DNA from: Bog-473 sp963788585
Lineage (GTDB): Bacteria > Actinomycetota > Acidimicrobiia > Acidimicrobiales > RAAP-2
Length of the DNA stretch: 64,000 bases
Assembly: GCA_963788585.1 (NCBI GenBank)
Contig: CAWBHA010000006.1
Location: 459,062-523,061 of the forward strand
Direction of reading: 5' to 3'
Of this stretch, positions 1 through 9,378 are shown in pieces. The position numbers and the translations under genes are program-made. Under the pieces are notes generated by a model. That model was not told where the DNA came from, did no database searches, and was given only the letters and a program-made list of their open reading frames with translations. Numbering within the stretch: the stretch's first letter is position 1; each line of letters begins with the position of its first letter.

Positions 1-279
1 CTGGAGCCGATCTCGCGGCTCTCGATCACCATCCCCTCCGAGTGCCAGGGCGACGTCATGGGCGACCTCCACTCGCGCCGCGCCCGCATCATCGGGACCG
101 ACCCGGCGGAGGACGGCTACCAGACGGTGACCGCGACGGCGCCGACGGCGGAGGTGACGCGCTACGCCGTCGACCTGCGGGCGCTGACGGGCGGCCGGGG
201 CTCGTTCACCATCGAGTACGACCACTACGGCACCGTGCCCGACCACCTGGTGGCGTCGATCCCGAGGTTGGAGGGGTGA
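1..279 (+). CDS. Elongation factor G-like GTPase, C-terminal fragment
   Basis: The reading frame is open from base 1 and ends in TGA at 277-279, so only the last 92 residues are present. The text LEPISRLSITIPSECQGDVM, followed by GDLHSRRARI and by GGRGSFTIEYDHYGTVPDHL, matches domain V of EF-G, which normally reads LEP....V..P....GDVMGDL..RRG...GRG.....DHY..VP. EF-G drives ribosomal translocation, and paralogues (FusA2 type) are common in actinobacteria. The spacing of conserved residues looks paralogue-like, since the usual MEFDHYEPVP is IEYDHYGTVP here. The GTPase domain lies outside the window, so true EF-G and paralogue cannot be separated. It converges on the lipoprotein gene that ends at 332. 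Confidence 0.85.
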   Translation: MEPISRLSITIPSECQGDVMGDLHSRRARIIGTDPAEDGYQTVTATAPTAEVTRYAVDLRALTGGRGSFTIEYDHYGTVPDHLVASIPRLEG

Positions 280-292
280 CGGCCGGCGACGG

Positions 293-310
293 GATCGCGA
301 TCGCGATCGC
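293..310. repeat. (GATCGC)x3 palindromic run
   Basis: Three tandem copies of GATCGC form a self-complementary stretch between the convergent ends of the EF-G-like gene and the lipoprotein gene. It could fold into a hairpin, but there is no T-tract. A terminator role is possible and not shown. Confidence 0.5.
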
Positions 311-331
311 CTGAGCGTCGCTCGGATCCGA

Positions 332-787
332 TCAGAAGACGTGCTGGAAGCGCACGGGGGTCTTGGTCAGGATCAGCGTGCCGAGCAGGTCGCTGCCCGG
401 GATCGTGACCACGGCCACGGCGAGCGTGCCGGCGGCGCGCCCGAGCGGCTTGGAGACCGACGAGCGGGTGAAGTGCCCGGTGTAGGCGGCCAGGCAGACG
501 TCGCGGTTCTTCGCGACGTGGTCGGCCATGCGCCCGTAGAGCCGCGGGGCGACGCTGTGCAGGCCGGCGAGCGTGTACTTGCGCACGCCGGCCAGATGCG
601 CGTGCTCCCCTACGGCCTTGGCCGCCGTCGGCAGGGTCAGGTAGCACGACTCGTCCGTAGTGCCGAGGCCGATGCGCGCCGCCGAGCACGCGGTCAGCAG
701 CGAGGCCGCCACGAGGAGGACGGCGAGTGCGGCACCGAGGCGCCGCGCCGGCGCGCGCATCCTCCCGTCCATGAGCTGTGCCCTCAT
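332..787 (-). CDS. Small lipoprotein of unknown function
   Basis: This 151-residue protein begins MRAQLMDGRMRAPARR, continues with a hydrophobic stretch, and has the lipobox LLTAC (Cys near residue 34), the mark of a lipoprotein lipidated and anchored on the outer face of the membrane. The mature part has three further cysteines and no domain I recognise. Its ATG overlaps the stop of the upstream membrane protein gene (bases 784-787 read ATGA on the minus strand), so the two are probably translationally coupled. It is the last gene of the minus-strand set that begins at npdG. The function is unknown. Confidence 0.75.
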   Translation of the reverse strand: MRAQLMDGRMRAPARRLGAALAVLLVAASLLTACSAARIGLGTTDESCYLTLPTAAKAVGEHAHLAGVRKYTLAGLHSVAPRLYGRMADHVAKNRDVCLAAYTGHFTRSSVSKPLGRAAGTLAVAVVTIPGSDLLGTLILTKTPVRFQHVF

Positions 788-2094
788 GGAGTCCCCCCGT
801 CCGTACCGCCCACCACGCCCAACGTGGGGCCCGTCGCGCCCAAGACGCCCGCCGCGTCGTAGGCCACCGGTCCCGCCTCGACGCCGCTCGCCATGGCCTG
901 GCGCGGCCAGCGGCCCCGGCGCACCTGGAGCGCGAGCTGGCCGATGAAGAGCCAACCGACGAGGAGGATGAACCAGAAGCTGATGAGGCGGTAGAGGAGG
1001 ACGGCGTAGGTCGTGCTGGTCTCCGCGCCGCCGAACGCGACGAGCGCGACCGTGATGCTGCCCTCGACCACCCCGAGCCCCCCGGGCGTGACGGGCAACG
1101 TGGCGGCCAGCTGCCCGGCGCCGTAGGCCAGGAGCAGGCCCTTCCAGGGAATGGGCGCGTGGATGGCCGGGAACATCATGGCGAAGCACGCGCAGTCGAG
1201 CAGCCAGTTGAGGGTCCCCCACCAGATGATGCGGCCGATCTGCGTCCAACTGAGGCGGACGGCCGTCATCCAGGCCATGATCGACGCGATCTGCTCGGTG
1301 GTGTCGCCGTGGGGGCGGCCGGTCAGCGCGACCGAGGCCCGCAGCGACGTCGACAGCACGAAGTGGAGCGGGCGCTCGTAGACGAAGAGCGACCCCAGGG
1401 CCAGCGCGAACGCGAAGACCCCGATCAGCACGGGCACCAGGTCGAGCGACGCGCCCTCGTTCGTGGCGAGCCCGAGGCCGATGACGGCGACCAGCGACAG
1501 GCTGACCATCGACGCGATGAGCGTGCCCGCCAGGGCCCACACCGCCAGCGTGTTGTCGGCGCCGAAGCGGCGGTACCAGCGGAACCCGTACACCGTGGCC
1601 ACCGCGTTGCCGACCGGCAACGAATTGGTCAGCGCCTGCGACGCGAAGGACAGCTTGACGAGCGGCGTCCACGGCGGGACGAGATGGCCCGCCTTGAACA
1701 GCTCGTACTGCATGGCGGCGAAGCAGAAATAGGAGGCGATCTCGGCGGCGAAGGCCGGCGGCACCCACCACCAGACGAAGGTCTTGAAGACGTCGGCGAA
1801 CCCCGACAGCTCGGACCCCTTCGAGGAGAGCACCCACAGCGCGACCGCGACCAGGGCGAAACCGACGACGACGCGGGCGACGGGCCAGGCCCTCCGCAGC
1901 AAGCTCCGGCCGGGCGGGGTCGTCGGGGTCGTCGATGACGGGGTCGTCGATGGCGGGGTCGAAGGCGAAGGCGCGTCCGCACCCGCCCGCGTGCCGACGA
2001 CGCCGGGCCCGCCCCCGTCGGACGACGACGTGCTATCCGGGCCAGGCGTCGGCGAGCCTCTTCCAGGACAGCTGCAGCGTCTCGGGCATGACAC
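784..2094 (-). CDS. Polytopic membrane protein, LPG synthase TM / UPF0104 flippase-like family
   Basis: The protein has 436 residues from the 2094 start. A Pro/Ser/Thr-rich head of about 65 residues is followed by about eight hydrophobic segments, starting at VARVVVGFALVAVALWVL. Features typical of the lysylphosphatidylglycerol synthase transmembrane family include QALTNSLPVGNAVATVYGFR, a Gly-rich LPVTPGGLGVVEG segment, and YRLISFWF near the end. Members flip or modify lipid-linked molecules, but the substrate cannot be read from sequence. The 2094 ATG would overlap the HIT gene by 62 bases. A later start, such as the TTG at 1902 just before the first membrane segment, may be the real one. 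It is coupled to the lipoprotein downstream by an ATGA overlap. Confidence 0.8.
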   Translation of the reverse strand: MSCPRRCSCPGRGSPTPGPDSTSSSDGGGPGVVGTRAGADAPSPSTPPSTTPSSTTPTTPPGRSLLRRAWPVARVVVGFALVAVALWVLSSKGSELSGFADVFKTFVWWWVPPAFAAEIASYFCFAAMQYELFKAGHLVPPWTPLVKLSFASQALTNSLPVGNAVATVYGFRWYRRFGADNTLAVWALAGTLIASMVSLSLVAVIGLGLATNEGASLDLVPVLIGVFAFALALGSLFVYERPLHFVLSTSLRASVALTGRPHGDTTEQIASIMAWMTAVRLSWTQIGRIIWWGTLNWLLDCACFAMMFPAIHAPIPWKGLLLAYGAGQLAATLPVTPGGLGVVEGSITVALVAFGGAETSTTYAVLLYRLISFWFILLVGWLFIGQLALQVRRGRWPRQAMASGVEAGPVAYDAAGVLGATGPTLGVVGGTDGGTP

Positions 2095-2545
2095 GCGTCT
2101 CGGCCACGGCGGTCATGAAGTTGGTGTCACCCGACCACCGCGGCAGCGCGTGCAGGTGGACGTGCGTTGGCAGCCCCGCCCCGGCGGCGCGGCCGAGGTT
2201 GGCGCCCATGTTCAGCCCATCAGGCTCGTAGGCCGCCTCGATGGTGGCCACCGCCCGCCGCGTCGCCACCCACAGCTCGGCGGACTCCGGCTCGGTGAGC
2301 CCGGCCAGGGAGTCGACGTGGCGCAGCGGCAGCACGAGCACGTGCCCGCTCGCGTAGGGGTAGGCGTTCAGCACCACGAAGGTCAGCTCGCCTCGCCACA
2401 CCACCAAGTTCTCCTCCGAGGGCGGGCCGCTGGCGGCCAGCCGACAGAAGACGCATTCCCCGTCGGCGGTGCCGGCACGCTCGCGCGCGGTGGCCTCCAC
2501 GATGTACTCGCGGCGCCATCCCGCCCACAGGTGCTCGAGGCTCAC
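2033..2545 (-). CDS. HIT family hydrolase (Ap4A hydrolase / phosphorylase-like)
   Basis: The protein has 170 residues. The histidine triad HVHLH (residues 128-132, followed by ALPRW) is the nucleotide-binding and catalytic motif of HIT hydrolases. An N-terminal CVFC (31-34) is the usual zinc CxxC of the actinobacterial Ap4A-type group, and NAYPYASGHVLVLPLRH matches the conserved core. The predicted activity is hydrolysis or phosphorolysis of dinucleoside polyphosphates. The GTG start overlaps the thrS stop by four bases (GTGA). The pairing with thrS is conserved in mycobacteria (thrS followed by a HIT gene) and supports the call. Confidence 0.92.
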   Translation of the reverse strand: MSLEHLWAGWRREYIVEATARERAGTADGECVFCRLAASGPPSEENLVVWRGELTFVVLNAYPYASGHVLVLPLRHVDSLAGLTEPESAELWVATRRAVATIEAAYEPDGLNMGANLGRAAGAGLPTHVHLHALPRWSGDTNFMTAVAETRVMPETLQLSWKRLADAWPG

Positions 2546-4536
2546 GAGGCGGCCGCGGGTGCGCGGTCCTCGGGCAGGCCCTTGCGCTCGACCTCGGCCG
2601 TGACCTCGGACAGCAGGTCGGTGAGCGCGACGCCGTGCTCGGGCCTGGCGCTCCAGCCGCGCCGGTTCACCCCGACCGAGCCGCCGGCGAAGTCCTCGTC
2701 ACCCACCACGAGCACGTAGGGGACCTTGGCCAGCCGGGCCCGGCGGACGAGCGCGCCCACGTTCTCGCCGCTGGCGTCGACGGACGCGCGCAGCCCGGCC
2801 GCGGCGGCGGCGTCCACCACGGACTGCGCGTAGCCGAGGTGGGCGTCGGCGACCGGGATGACGCGCACCTGCTCGGGGCACAGCCAGGTCGGCAGCGCGC
2901 CGGCGTAGTGCTCGATCAGCACGGCCATGAACCGCTCCACCGAACCGAACAGCGCGCGGTGGATCATGATCGGCCGGTGCCGGGCGTTGTCGGCGCCCAC
3001 GTACTCGAGGCCGAAGCGCCGGGGCAGCTGGAAGTCGAGCTGGACCGTCGACATCTGCCAGGTCCTGCCGATGGCGTCACGGGTCTGCACGGAGATCTTG
3101 GGCCCGTAGAAGGCACCGCCGCCCTCGTCCATGACGAGCTCGAGGCCCATCTCGAGCGCGGTCCGACGCAGCGCCTCGGTGGCCACCTCCCACTCCTCGT
3201 CGGACCCGACGGCCTTGCCCGGCGGCTTGGTCGAGAGCTCGAGATAGAAGTCGTTGAGGCCGTAGTCCCGCAGCAGGTCCAGGACGAACGTCAGGGTGCG
3301 GACGAGCTCGGCGTCCATCTGCTCGCCGGTGCAGAAGATGTGCGCGTCGTCCTGGGTCATGCCGCGGACGCGGGTCAGGCCCAGGAGCACGCCCGACAGT
3401 TCGTAGCGGTAGACCGCGCCGAATTCGAAGAGCCGCATCGGCAACTCGCGGTAGGAGCGCTGCCGGCTGCGGTACACGAGAATGTGGAACGGACAGTTCA
3501 TCGGCTTGAGGTAGTACTGCGCCCCGCCGTCGAGCTCCATCGGCGGGAACATGCCCTCGGCGAACCACTCGAGGTGGCCGGACTCCTCGAAGAGCGCGCC
3601 CTTGGTGATGTGGGGTGAGTTGACGAAGTCGTAGCCCGACTCGACGTGGCGCTGCCGCGAGTGCTCCTCCATCAGGCGCCGGATGGTGCCGCCCTTGGGG
3701 TGGAAGATGGCGAGGCCGGAGCCGATCTCGTCCGGGAAGCTGTAGAGGTCGAGCTCGGCGCCGATCCTGCGGTGGTCGCGGCGCTCGGCCTCCTCCAACT
3801 GGTGCAGGTAGGCCGCCAGCGCCTTCTCCGACTCCCAGGCCGTGCCGTAGATCCGCTGCAGCTGCTCGCGCTTCTCGTCGCCCCGCCAGTACGCACCGGC
3901 GACCCGCATCAGCTTGAAGTGGCCGAGACGGCCGGTCGAGGGCACGTGCGGGCCGCGACAGAGGTCGATGAACGCGTCGGTGTTGCGGTACGTGGTCACG
4001 ACCGCACCGCTCGCGTCGACCTCGTCGGCCCCCGACTCGACGGCCCTGATGATCTCCTCCTTGAAGGGTTGGTCGCCGAAGATCGCCAGACCCTCCTCGG
4101 GGGAGTGCTCGTGACGGACGAAGGGCTGGTCCTCCTTGATGATCGCCCGCATCTCGGCGTCGATCTGCTCCAGGTCGTCCTCGCTGAAGCGGGCGCCGTC
4201 GGGCAGCTCGAAGTCGTAGTAGAAGCCGTTGTCGATGACCGGGCCGATGGCGTACTTGGCGCCGGGCCACAGGCGACGCACCGCCTGCGCCATGACGTGC
4301 GCCGTCGAGTGGCGCAGGACGGACCGGCCGACGTCGCTGTCCGCGGTCACGATCGCCACCTTGGCCCCGTCGGGCAGCACGGTGGTCAGGTCGACCTCCT
4401 CGCCGTCGACGGTGGCGACGACCGCCGCCTTGGCGAGGCGGGAGCCGATGGCCTGGGCGAGCTCGGACGCCGTCGTGCCCTCGGCCAGCTCCCGTGTCGA
4501 GCCGTCGGGAAGACCAACCGAGATGACGCCTGGCAT
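2542..4536 (-). CDS. thrS: Threonyl-tRNA synthetase
   Basis: This intact 664-residue cytoplasmic enzyme charges tRNA-Thr. The order is standard. First is a TGS domain (MPGVISVGLPDGSTRELAEG). Next is the second-additional/editing domain with HSTAHVMAQAV. The class II catalytic core carries the zinc and active-site residues in MNCPFHILVYRS, TQDDAHIFC and the motif 3 region MIHRALFGSVERF. A C-terminal anticodon-binding domain follows. I chose the ATG at 4536 because TGS homology begins there and a purine-rich stretch (GGAAAGGG) lies upstream. The same frame stays open back into mshC, which is coincidence. A perfect 8-bp hairpin sits 23 bases upstream of the start. Confidence 0.97.
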   Translation of the reverse strand: MPGVISVGLPDGSTRELAEGTTASELAQAIGSRLAKAAVVATVDGEEVDLTTVLPDGAKVAIVTADSDVGRSVLRHSTAHVMAQAVRRLWPGAKYAIGPVIDNGFYYDFELPDGARFSEDDLEQIDAEMRAIIKEDQPFVRHEHSPEEGLAIFGDQPFKEEIIRAVESGADEVDASGAVVTTYRNTDAFIDLCRGPHVPSTGRLGHFKLMRVAGAYWRGDEKREQLQRIYGTAWESEKALAAYLHQLEEAERRDHRRIGAELDLYSFPDEIGSGLAIFHPKGGTIRRLMEEHSRQRHVESGYDFVNSPHITKGALFEESGHLEWFAEGMFPPMELDGGAQYYLKPMNCPFHILVYRSRQRSYRELPMRLFEFGAVYRYELSGVLLGLTRVRGMTQDDAHIFCTGEQMDAELVRTLTFVLDLLRDYGLNDFYLELSTKPPGKAVGSDEEWEVATEALRRTALEMGLELVMDEGGGAFYGPKISVQTRDAIGRTWQMSTVQLDFQLPRRFGLEYVGADNARHRPIMIHRALFGSVERFMAVLIEHYAGALPTWLCPEQVRVIPVADAHLGYAQSVVDAAAAAGLRASVDASGENVGALVRRARLAKVPYVLVVGDEDFAGGSVGVNRRGWSARPEHGVALTDLLSEVTAEVERKGLPEDRAPAAAS

Positions 4537-4558
4537 CGTGCACCCTTTCCTTGCTCGG

Positions 4559-4581
4559 CCGGACCATTGTTCCTGGTCCGG
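4559..4581 (-). promoter_or_regulatory. Hairpin in the thrS leader
   Basis: CCGGACCA (4559-4566) and TGGTCCGG (4574-4581) are perfect inverted arms around a 7-base loop, in the 113-base gap between mshC and thrS. In the minus-strand transcript the hairpin ends 22 bases before the thrS ATG, just upstream of the purine-rich stretch. It could be a terminator for mshC without a U-tract, or a control element for thrS. Neither role is proven. Confidence 0.45.
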
Positions 4582-4649
4582 ACACACCCCTGCGGTGTTC
4601 CAAGGGTACTGGACCGACCCCGCGTCCCCCCGCCCGCCGGCGGACGGGG

Positions 4650-5772
4650 CTACAGCTCGATGCCGAGCAGGCGCGCCCCGTCCGCGACCGGCCTCCCCGC
4701 CGTCGCCTCCTCGTCGACCGCGCGGCAGGGCGCGCGGCGTGTCGAGGTCGTCGTCGAGCGCGGCACGGACCGCGTCCAGCGCCGCCGAGCCGTCGCCGGC
4801 GGGCGCGCTCCGCCACAGCGCCAACCGTGCCGCCGCCGCCGGCATGTCACGGTCGGTGCGCCAGTCCCAGTCCGCCCGGTAGTGGTGCGCCAGCAGGGCC
4901 AGCCGCACCGCGGGCGGGTCCCACTCCTTGCACAGGTCGCCGACGAAGACCAGGTTGCCCAACGACTTCGACATCTTCGTCCCGCCGAGGCCGACGAGCC
5001 CGACGTGGAACCACAGGCGCACGAACTGTTCCCCCGTCACCGACTCGGACTGCGCCGTCTCGCACTCGTGGTGCGGGAAGACGAGGTCGCGCCCGCCGCC
5101 GTGGATGTCGATGGTCTCCCCGAGCTCCCGCAGCACGAGGGCCGAGCACTCGATGTGCCAGCCGGGGCGCCCGGGTCCCCAGCGCGACTCCCACGCCGGC
5201 TCGTCGGGCAGCGACGGCTGCCACAACACGAAGTCGAGCGGGTCCCTCTTGTTGGGGTCGTCGGGCCGCCCGCCGTGTTCGGCCGCCAGTTCGAGCATCC
5301 GGGCGCGGTCGAATCCGCTGACGGAGCCGAACTCGGGGAAGCTCGCCACGCTGAAGTACACCGAACCGCCGGACTCGTACGCGTGACCGCGCTCGAGGGC
5401 CTCGCCGATCAGCGACAGGATCTCGGAGATGGCCGACGTCGCCCGCGGCTCGGAGTACACGGGCAGCAGGTTCAACAGCCCCATCTCGGCGTCGAAACGG
5501 GCCATCTCCTCGGCGGCCAGGTCGAGGTAATGCACACCGAGCTCACGTGCCTTGCGCAGGATGTCGTCGTCGACGTCGGTCACGTTGCGCACGCACCGCG
5601 TCTCGTGCCCGGCGTCCTGGAGCCGGCGCTGCAGCATGTCGAAATACAGGTAGACGGCGGCATGCCCGAGGTGGGCGGCGTCGTACGGCGTGATGCCACA
5701 GGAGTACATGGTCACGAGGGGACCGGGCTCGAAGGGCACCACGGCGCGCCGCGCCGTGTCGTGGAGACGCAT
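4650..5772 (-). CDS. mshC: Cysteine ligase of mycothiol biosynthesis (MshC), with one frame change near the C-terminus
   Basis: MshC couples cysteine to GlcN-inositol with ATP during mycothiol synthesis in the cytosol. It is a class I synthetase relative of CysRS. Signatures seen are MYSCGITPYDAAHLGHAAVY (zinc Cys and HLGH), RPGWHIECSALVL, GGGRDLVFPHHE, KMSKSLGNLVFV, and LLAHHYRADWDW, all closer to MshC than to CysS. The usual long CysRS tail is absent. The frame changes near 4735: text up to DDDLDTPRAL is in one frame, and RAVDEEATAG...GARLLGIEL, which matches the MshC end, is in another. Start ATG is 5772, two bases after the npdG stop. Gene length is normal for MshC once the indel is ignored. 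Confidence 0.88.
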
Positions 5773-5774
5773 CG

Positions 5775-6425
5775 TCAGATCCCCGCGATCCGCATGGTCG
5801 AGTGCACCTTGTGACGGATGTTGAGCGTGATGCACACTGCGGTGAACGCCTCGATGGGGGCGGCCTGGTTGAGGCTGCCCGCGTCGAGGGGCCGCAGTCC
5901 CTGCATCCGCTCGACGAGCGCGACGGTCGACGCGGTCGCCTCGACGTGATCCGAACACACCAGCACGTCCGCTTCCAACCCCGATTCGAGGTCTTCCATT
6001 TCCGAGGCGGGCAGGTGGTGGAAGGCCGCCGCGACCAGGCTGTCCGGGACGGCGGCCTGGACCGCCGCCGCCACCGAGCCCCGCGGTGGCACCAGGGCCA
6101 GCATCTCGCGGCCCTCCTTGACCAGGGCGTTGGCCATGGAGATCACGACCTTGCCGACGAGGAGCTCCCGGAGTCCGCGCACGGTGATGACGGCACTGTC
6201 CCACGGCGTCGCCACGACGACGAGCTCGGCGCCAGCGGCGCCGGCGTTGTCGGACCCTTCGAGCGGCAGGTCCAGCGCGGGCCAGCGCGCCGCCACGTCC
6301 GCCGCCACGGAGGCCGCCCGCTCGGCGTCGCGCGAACCGATCGTGACGCGGACACCGGCCCGGGCGAGGCGCACGGCCAACCCGCGCCCGGCCGGTCCCG
6401 TACCACCCAGGATTCCGACGTGCAC
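5775..6425 (-). CDS. npdG: F420-dependent NADP reductase (NADPH:F420)
   Basis: This 216-residue protein starts at GTG with a Rossmann nucleotide-binding motif, MHVGILGGTGPAGRGLAVRL, followed by TIGSRDAERA, which recognises the NADP 2'-phosphate. Later blocks VVVATPWDSAV, KVVISMANAL, AAFHHLPA and LVCSDHVEA follow the NPD/FNO family order. The enzyme exchanges hydride between NADPH and coenzyme F420, supplying F420H2 to deazaflavin enzymes such as the PPOX-class protein at 51628. It is the first gene of the minus-strand set and abuts mshC. It lies back to back with fabI, with only 30 bases between the starts. Confidence 0.9.
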   Translation of the reverse strand: MHVGILGGTGPAGRGLAVRLARAGVRVTIGSRDAERAASVAADVAARWPALDLPLEGSDNAGAAGAELVVVATPWDSAVITVRGLRELLVGKVVISMANALVKEGREMLALVPPRGSVAAAVQAAVPDSLVAAAFHHLPASEMEDLESGLEADVLVCSDHVEATASTVALVERMQGLRPLDAGSLNQAAPIEAFTAVCITLNIRHKVHSTMRIAGI

Positions 6426-6455
6426 GCCCCTACCTTCGCATAACCTCCTGGCGCA

Positions 6456-7244
6456 GTGGGACTCCTCGACGGCAAGCGGCTCCTGATCACCGGCGTGCTC
6501 ACCGACGCGTCGCTGGCCTTCGCGGTCGCGCGCACGGCCCAGGAGGAGGGCGCCGAGATCGTGCTCTCCGGCGCGGGGCGAGCGCTGTCGCTCACCCGGC
6601 GCACGGCCCGCAAGCTCCCCACCGAGGCCGAAGTGCTCGAGATCGACGTCACGTCACCCGAGCAGCTGGCCGCAGCCGGCCGCGCGCTGGCCGCCCGCTG
6701 GGACCGGCTGGACGGGGTGCTGCACGCGATCGGGTTCGCCCCGCCCGACTGCCTCGGCAGCGGGATGTTCACCGCGGGGTGGGACGACGTCTCGGTCGCG
6801 CTCAACATCTCGGCCTACTCGCTCAAGGCGTTGGTCGACGCGTTCCTGCCGCTGCTCGAAGTGGCGGGCGGCGATGGCGGCGCCTCCGTGGTCGGGCTGG
6901 ACTTCGATGCCACGGTGGCCTGGCCCGTCTACGACTGGATGGGCGTCGCCAAGGCGGCGCTCGAGTCGCTGGCGCGCTACCTGGCCAAGGAGCTCGGCCC
7001 CCGCGGCATCCGCGTCAACCTGGTCGCCGCCGGGCCGGTGCGGACCATGGCGGCGAAGTCGATCCCCGGCTTCGGCGCCTTCGAGGACACCTGGGCCGAA
7101 CGGGCGCCGCTGGGCTGGGACGTCCACGACGGCAGCGCCGTGGCCAAGGCCTGCCTCGCGCTCTTCAGCGACCTCTTCCCGATGACGACGGGCGAGATCG
7201 TCCACGTCGACGGCGGCGTGCACGCCGTCGGTGGCTCCGCCTGA
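6456..7244 (+). CDS. fabI: Enoyl-ACP reductase (FabI/InhA type)
   Basis: This intact 262-residue protein carries out the last reductive step of fatty-acid elongation in the FAS-II cycle, using NADH. The GTG start gives MGLLDGKRLLITGVLTDASL, the InhA/FabI nucleotide-binding opening. The catalytic pattern Tyr-x6-Lys is present in VYDWMGVAKAALESLARYLA, and NLVAAGPVRTMAA forms the substrate loop. HAIGFAPPDCLGSGMF is also typical. The GTG lacks a good ribosome binding site. A TAACCT hexamer at 6441-6446 lies 9 bases upstream, compatible with a leaderless message. The substrate loop resembles mycobacterial InhA more than enterobacterial FabI, so long-chain substrates are plausible. Confidence 0.93.
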   Translation: MGLLDGKRLLITGVLTDASLAFAVARTAQEEGAEIVLSGAGRALSLTRRTARKLPTEAEVLEIDVTSPEQLAAAGRALAARWDRLDGVLHAIGFAPPDCLGSGMFTAGWDDVSVALNISAYSLKALVDAFLPLLEVAGGDGGASVVGLDFDATVAWPVYDWMGVAKAALESLARYLAKELGPRGIRVNLVAAGPVRTMAAKSIPGFGAFEDTWAERAPLGWDVHDGSAVAKACLALFSDLFPMTTGEIVHVDGGVHAVGGSA

Positions 7245-7316
7245 CGCGTCGCGCCACGCCTGACCAGGGCGCAGCGAGGGGCCCGGCCCAATAGAGGCCG
7301 ACGGTAGGTTGCAGGC

Positions 7317-9237
7317 ATGGCTATGCGAGGACACGGCGGGGGTGGCCGCGGCGGCGGCTGGAGCGGCATGCGCTCCATGCGGCAGGACCGGGCGGTCCTC
7401 CAGCACCGGGTCAAGAAGGGCACGGCGCGGCGGATGCTCACCTTCGCCGTCCCCTACCGCAAGATCCTGTCCATCTTCATCCCGGTGGTGATCCTCGACG
7501 CGGTCATCGCCGCGGTGAACCCGCTCATCCTGCGATCCCTCATCGACAACGGGATCCTCAAGAAGGACGCCCATCTCGTGGTGGTGCTCGCCGTCCTCGT
7601 CGCCGTTCTCGCCCTGTTCGACGGCGCCCTGGCGCTGACGGAACGGCGCATCTCGGCGTACATCGGCGAGTACCTCATCTATGACATGCGGACCAAGGTG
7701 TTCCGCCACATCCAGCGCATGCCGCTCGCCTTCTTCACCCGCACCCAGACCGGCGCGCTGGTCAGCCGGCTCAACAACGACGTCATCGGGGCCCAGCAGG
7801 CCTTCACCGACCTGCTGTCCAACGTCATCGGCAACTTCGTCACCGTCGTCATCGTCATCGCCGCCATGTTCTTCCTCAGCTGGCAGATCACCCTCGCCGC
7901 GCTGCTGCTCGTCCCCCTCTTCCTGATCCCCTCGCGCTTCGTGGGGCGGCGCATCGGCTCGCTGACCAAGGAGGGCTACGACCTCAACAGCGAGATGAAC
8001 ATGGTCATGCAGGAGCGCTTCCAGGTGGGCGGCGCCATGCTGGTCAAGCTCATGGGCCGGCCCGACGCCGAGACCGCGTCCTTCGAGGCCAAGGCCGGCC
8101 GGGTACGCGACATCGGGATCGCCCAGGCCACCTACGCACGGATCTTCTTCGTCTCCCTCACGCTCACGGCGTCGCTGGCCACGGCGATCGTCTACGGCGT
8201 CGGCGGCGTGGCCGCGGTGCACGGCGCGCTGGCGGTCGGCACCGTGGTCGCCCTGACCAGCTACCTCACCCGGCTGTACCAGCCGCTGACGCAGCTCTCC
8301 AACCTCAACCTCGACGTGATGACGGCACTGGTGTCGTTCGAGCGGCTCTTCGAGGTGCTCGACGTCGTCCCCATGATCGAGGAGGATCCCGACGCCGTGG
8401 CCATCCCCCGTGGGCCCGCGTCGATCGCGTTCGACGACGTGCAGCTTCACCTACCCCAGCGCGGACGAGGTGTCGCTGGCCTCGCTGGAATCGGTGGCGG
8501 TGCTCGAGTCGGGGCTGCGCAGCGAGGTGCTGCACGACGTCTCGTTCCGGGTCGAACCCGGGACGATGGTGGCGTTGGTGGGGCCATCGGGCGCGGGGAA
8601 GACGACGATCTCGAACCTCGTGCCACGCCTCTACGACGTCACGTCGGGATCGGTGCGGCTGAGCGGCATCGACGTGCGCCACGCCACGATGGCGTCGGTG
8701 CGCGGCGTGGTCGGTGTGGTGACCCAGGACCCGCACCTCTTCCACGACACGCTGCGGTCGAACCTGCTCTACGCCCGGCCCGAGGCGACCGAGGGCGACG
8801 TCCTCGGCGCCCTGGAACTGGCGCAGATCGGGCACCTGGTGGGCGACCTGCCCGACGGGCTCGACACGGTGATCGGCGAGCGGGGCTACCGCCTGTCCGG
8901 CGGCGAGAAGCAGCGGGTGGCGCTGGCCCGCCTGCTGCTGCAGGCGCCCGACATCGTGGTGCTCGACGAGGCCACCGCGCACCTCGACTCGGAGTCCGAG
9001 GCGGCGGTCCAGCGGGCCCTGCGCGAGACGCTGTCGGGACGCACGTCGCTGGTGATCGCCCACCGGCTCTCGACCGTGCGCGAGGCGGACGAGCTGCTGG
9101 TGGTCGACGGCGGGCGCATCGTCGAACGGGGCACCCACGCCAGCCTGCTGGCCGAGAACGGGCTCTACGCCGAGCTGTACCGGACCCAGTTCGCCGACCA
9201 GGAGGAAGAGGCCGCGGACAGGGCGGAGGTGGTCTGA
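7317..9237 (+). CDS. ABC exporter, fused membrane and ATPase domains (one frame change near 8443)
   Basis: This single-chain half-transporter would work as a dimer to export lipids, drugs or peptides. Residues 1-40 are Gly/Arg-rich. A six-helix type I exporter domain follows (for example AFFTRTQTGALVSRLNNDV), then an ATPase with Walker A GPSGAGKTT, signature LSGGEKQRVALARLL, Walker B IVVLDEATAHLD and switch AHRLSTVREAD. The two halves lie in different frames. The break is at about 8443, where one extra C in GTGCAGCTTCACC turns the expected FDDVSFTYPSADEV into another frame. TAGGTT at 7305-7310 lies 6 bases before the ATG, and no ribosome binding site is seen, so the transcript is likely leaderless. 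Confidence 0.9.
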
Positions 9238-9320
9238 CGGCCGCGGAACCCCAGCGAGCTGCCCGTTGACGGAAGCCGTCGACCAAAAGTGCCGGGCCCG
9301 CGGGACGGTCCCGGCAAAAG

Positions 9321-9334
9321 TAGAATCTGTTCTA
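9321..9334. promoter_or_regulatory. KstR-like palindromic operator
   Basis: TAGAATCTGTTCTA is a near-perfect 14-bp inverted repeat that fits the KstR-type pattern TnnAACnnGTTnnA with one mismatch. It lies 44 bases before the nitronate monooxygenase start, where a TetR-family repressor would block transcription. In mycobacteria such sites control steroid and lipid catabolism. The regulator itself is not in this window. Confidence 0.5.
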
Positions 9335-9378
9335 GTTGCCGGGGCAGCCCCGGCGGCGGTGATGAGGAGGACCCTCCC

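Noticed and set aside
4650..4760. Truncated, non-functional mshC pseudogene
   Set aside because: The expected C-terminus is present directly in the next frame, so a one-base error explains it better than decay.
3646..5814. Long plus-strand frame of 722 codons opposite thrS and mshC
   Set aside because: It is Arg/Gly/Val-rich antisense text of high-GC genes with no recognisable domain.
2542..6204. A single 1220-residue frame that covers both mshC and thrS
   Set aside because: The frame runs by chance through the spacer. MshC homology ends in another frame, thrS has its own start at 4536, and there is a hairpin between the two genes.
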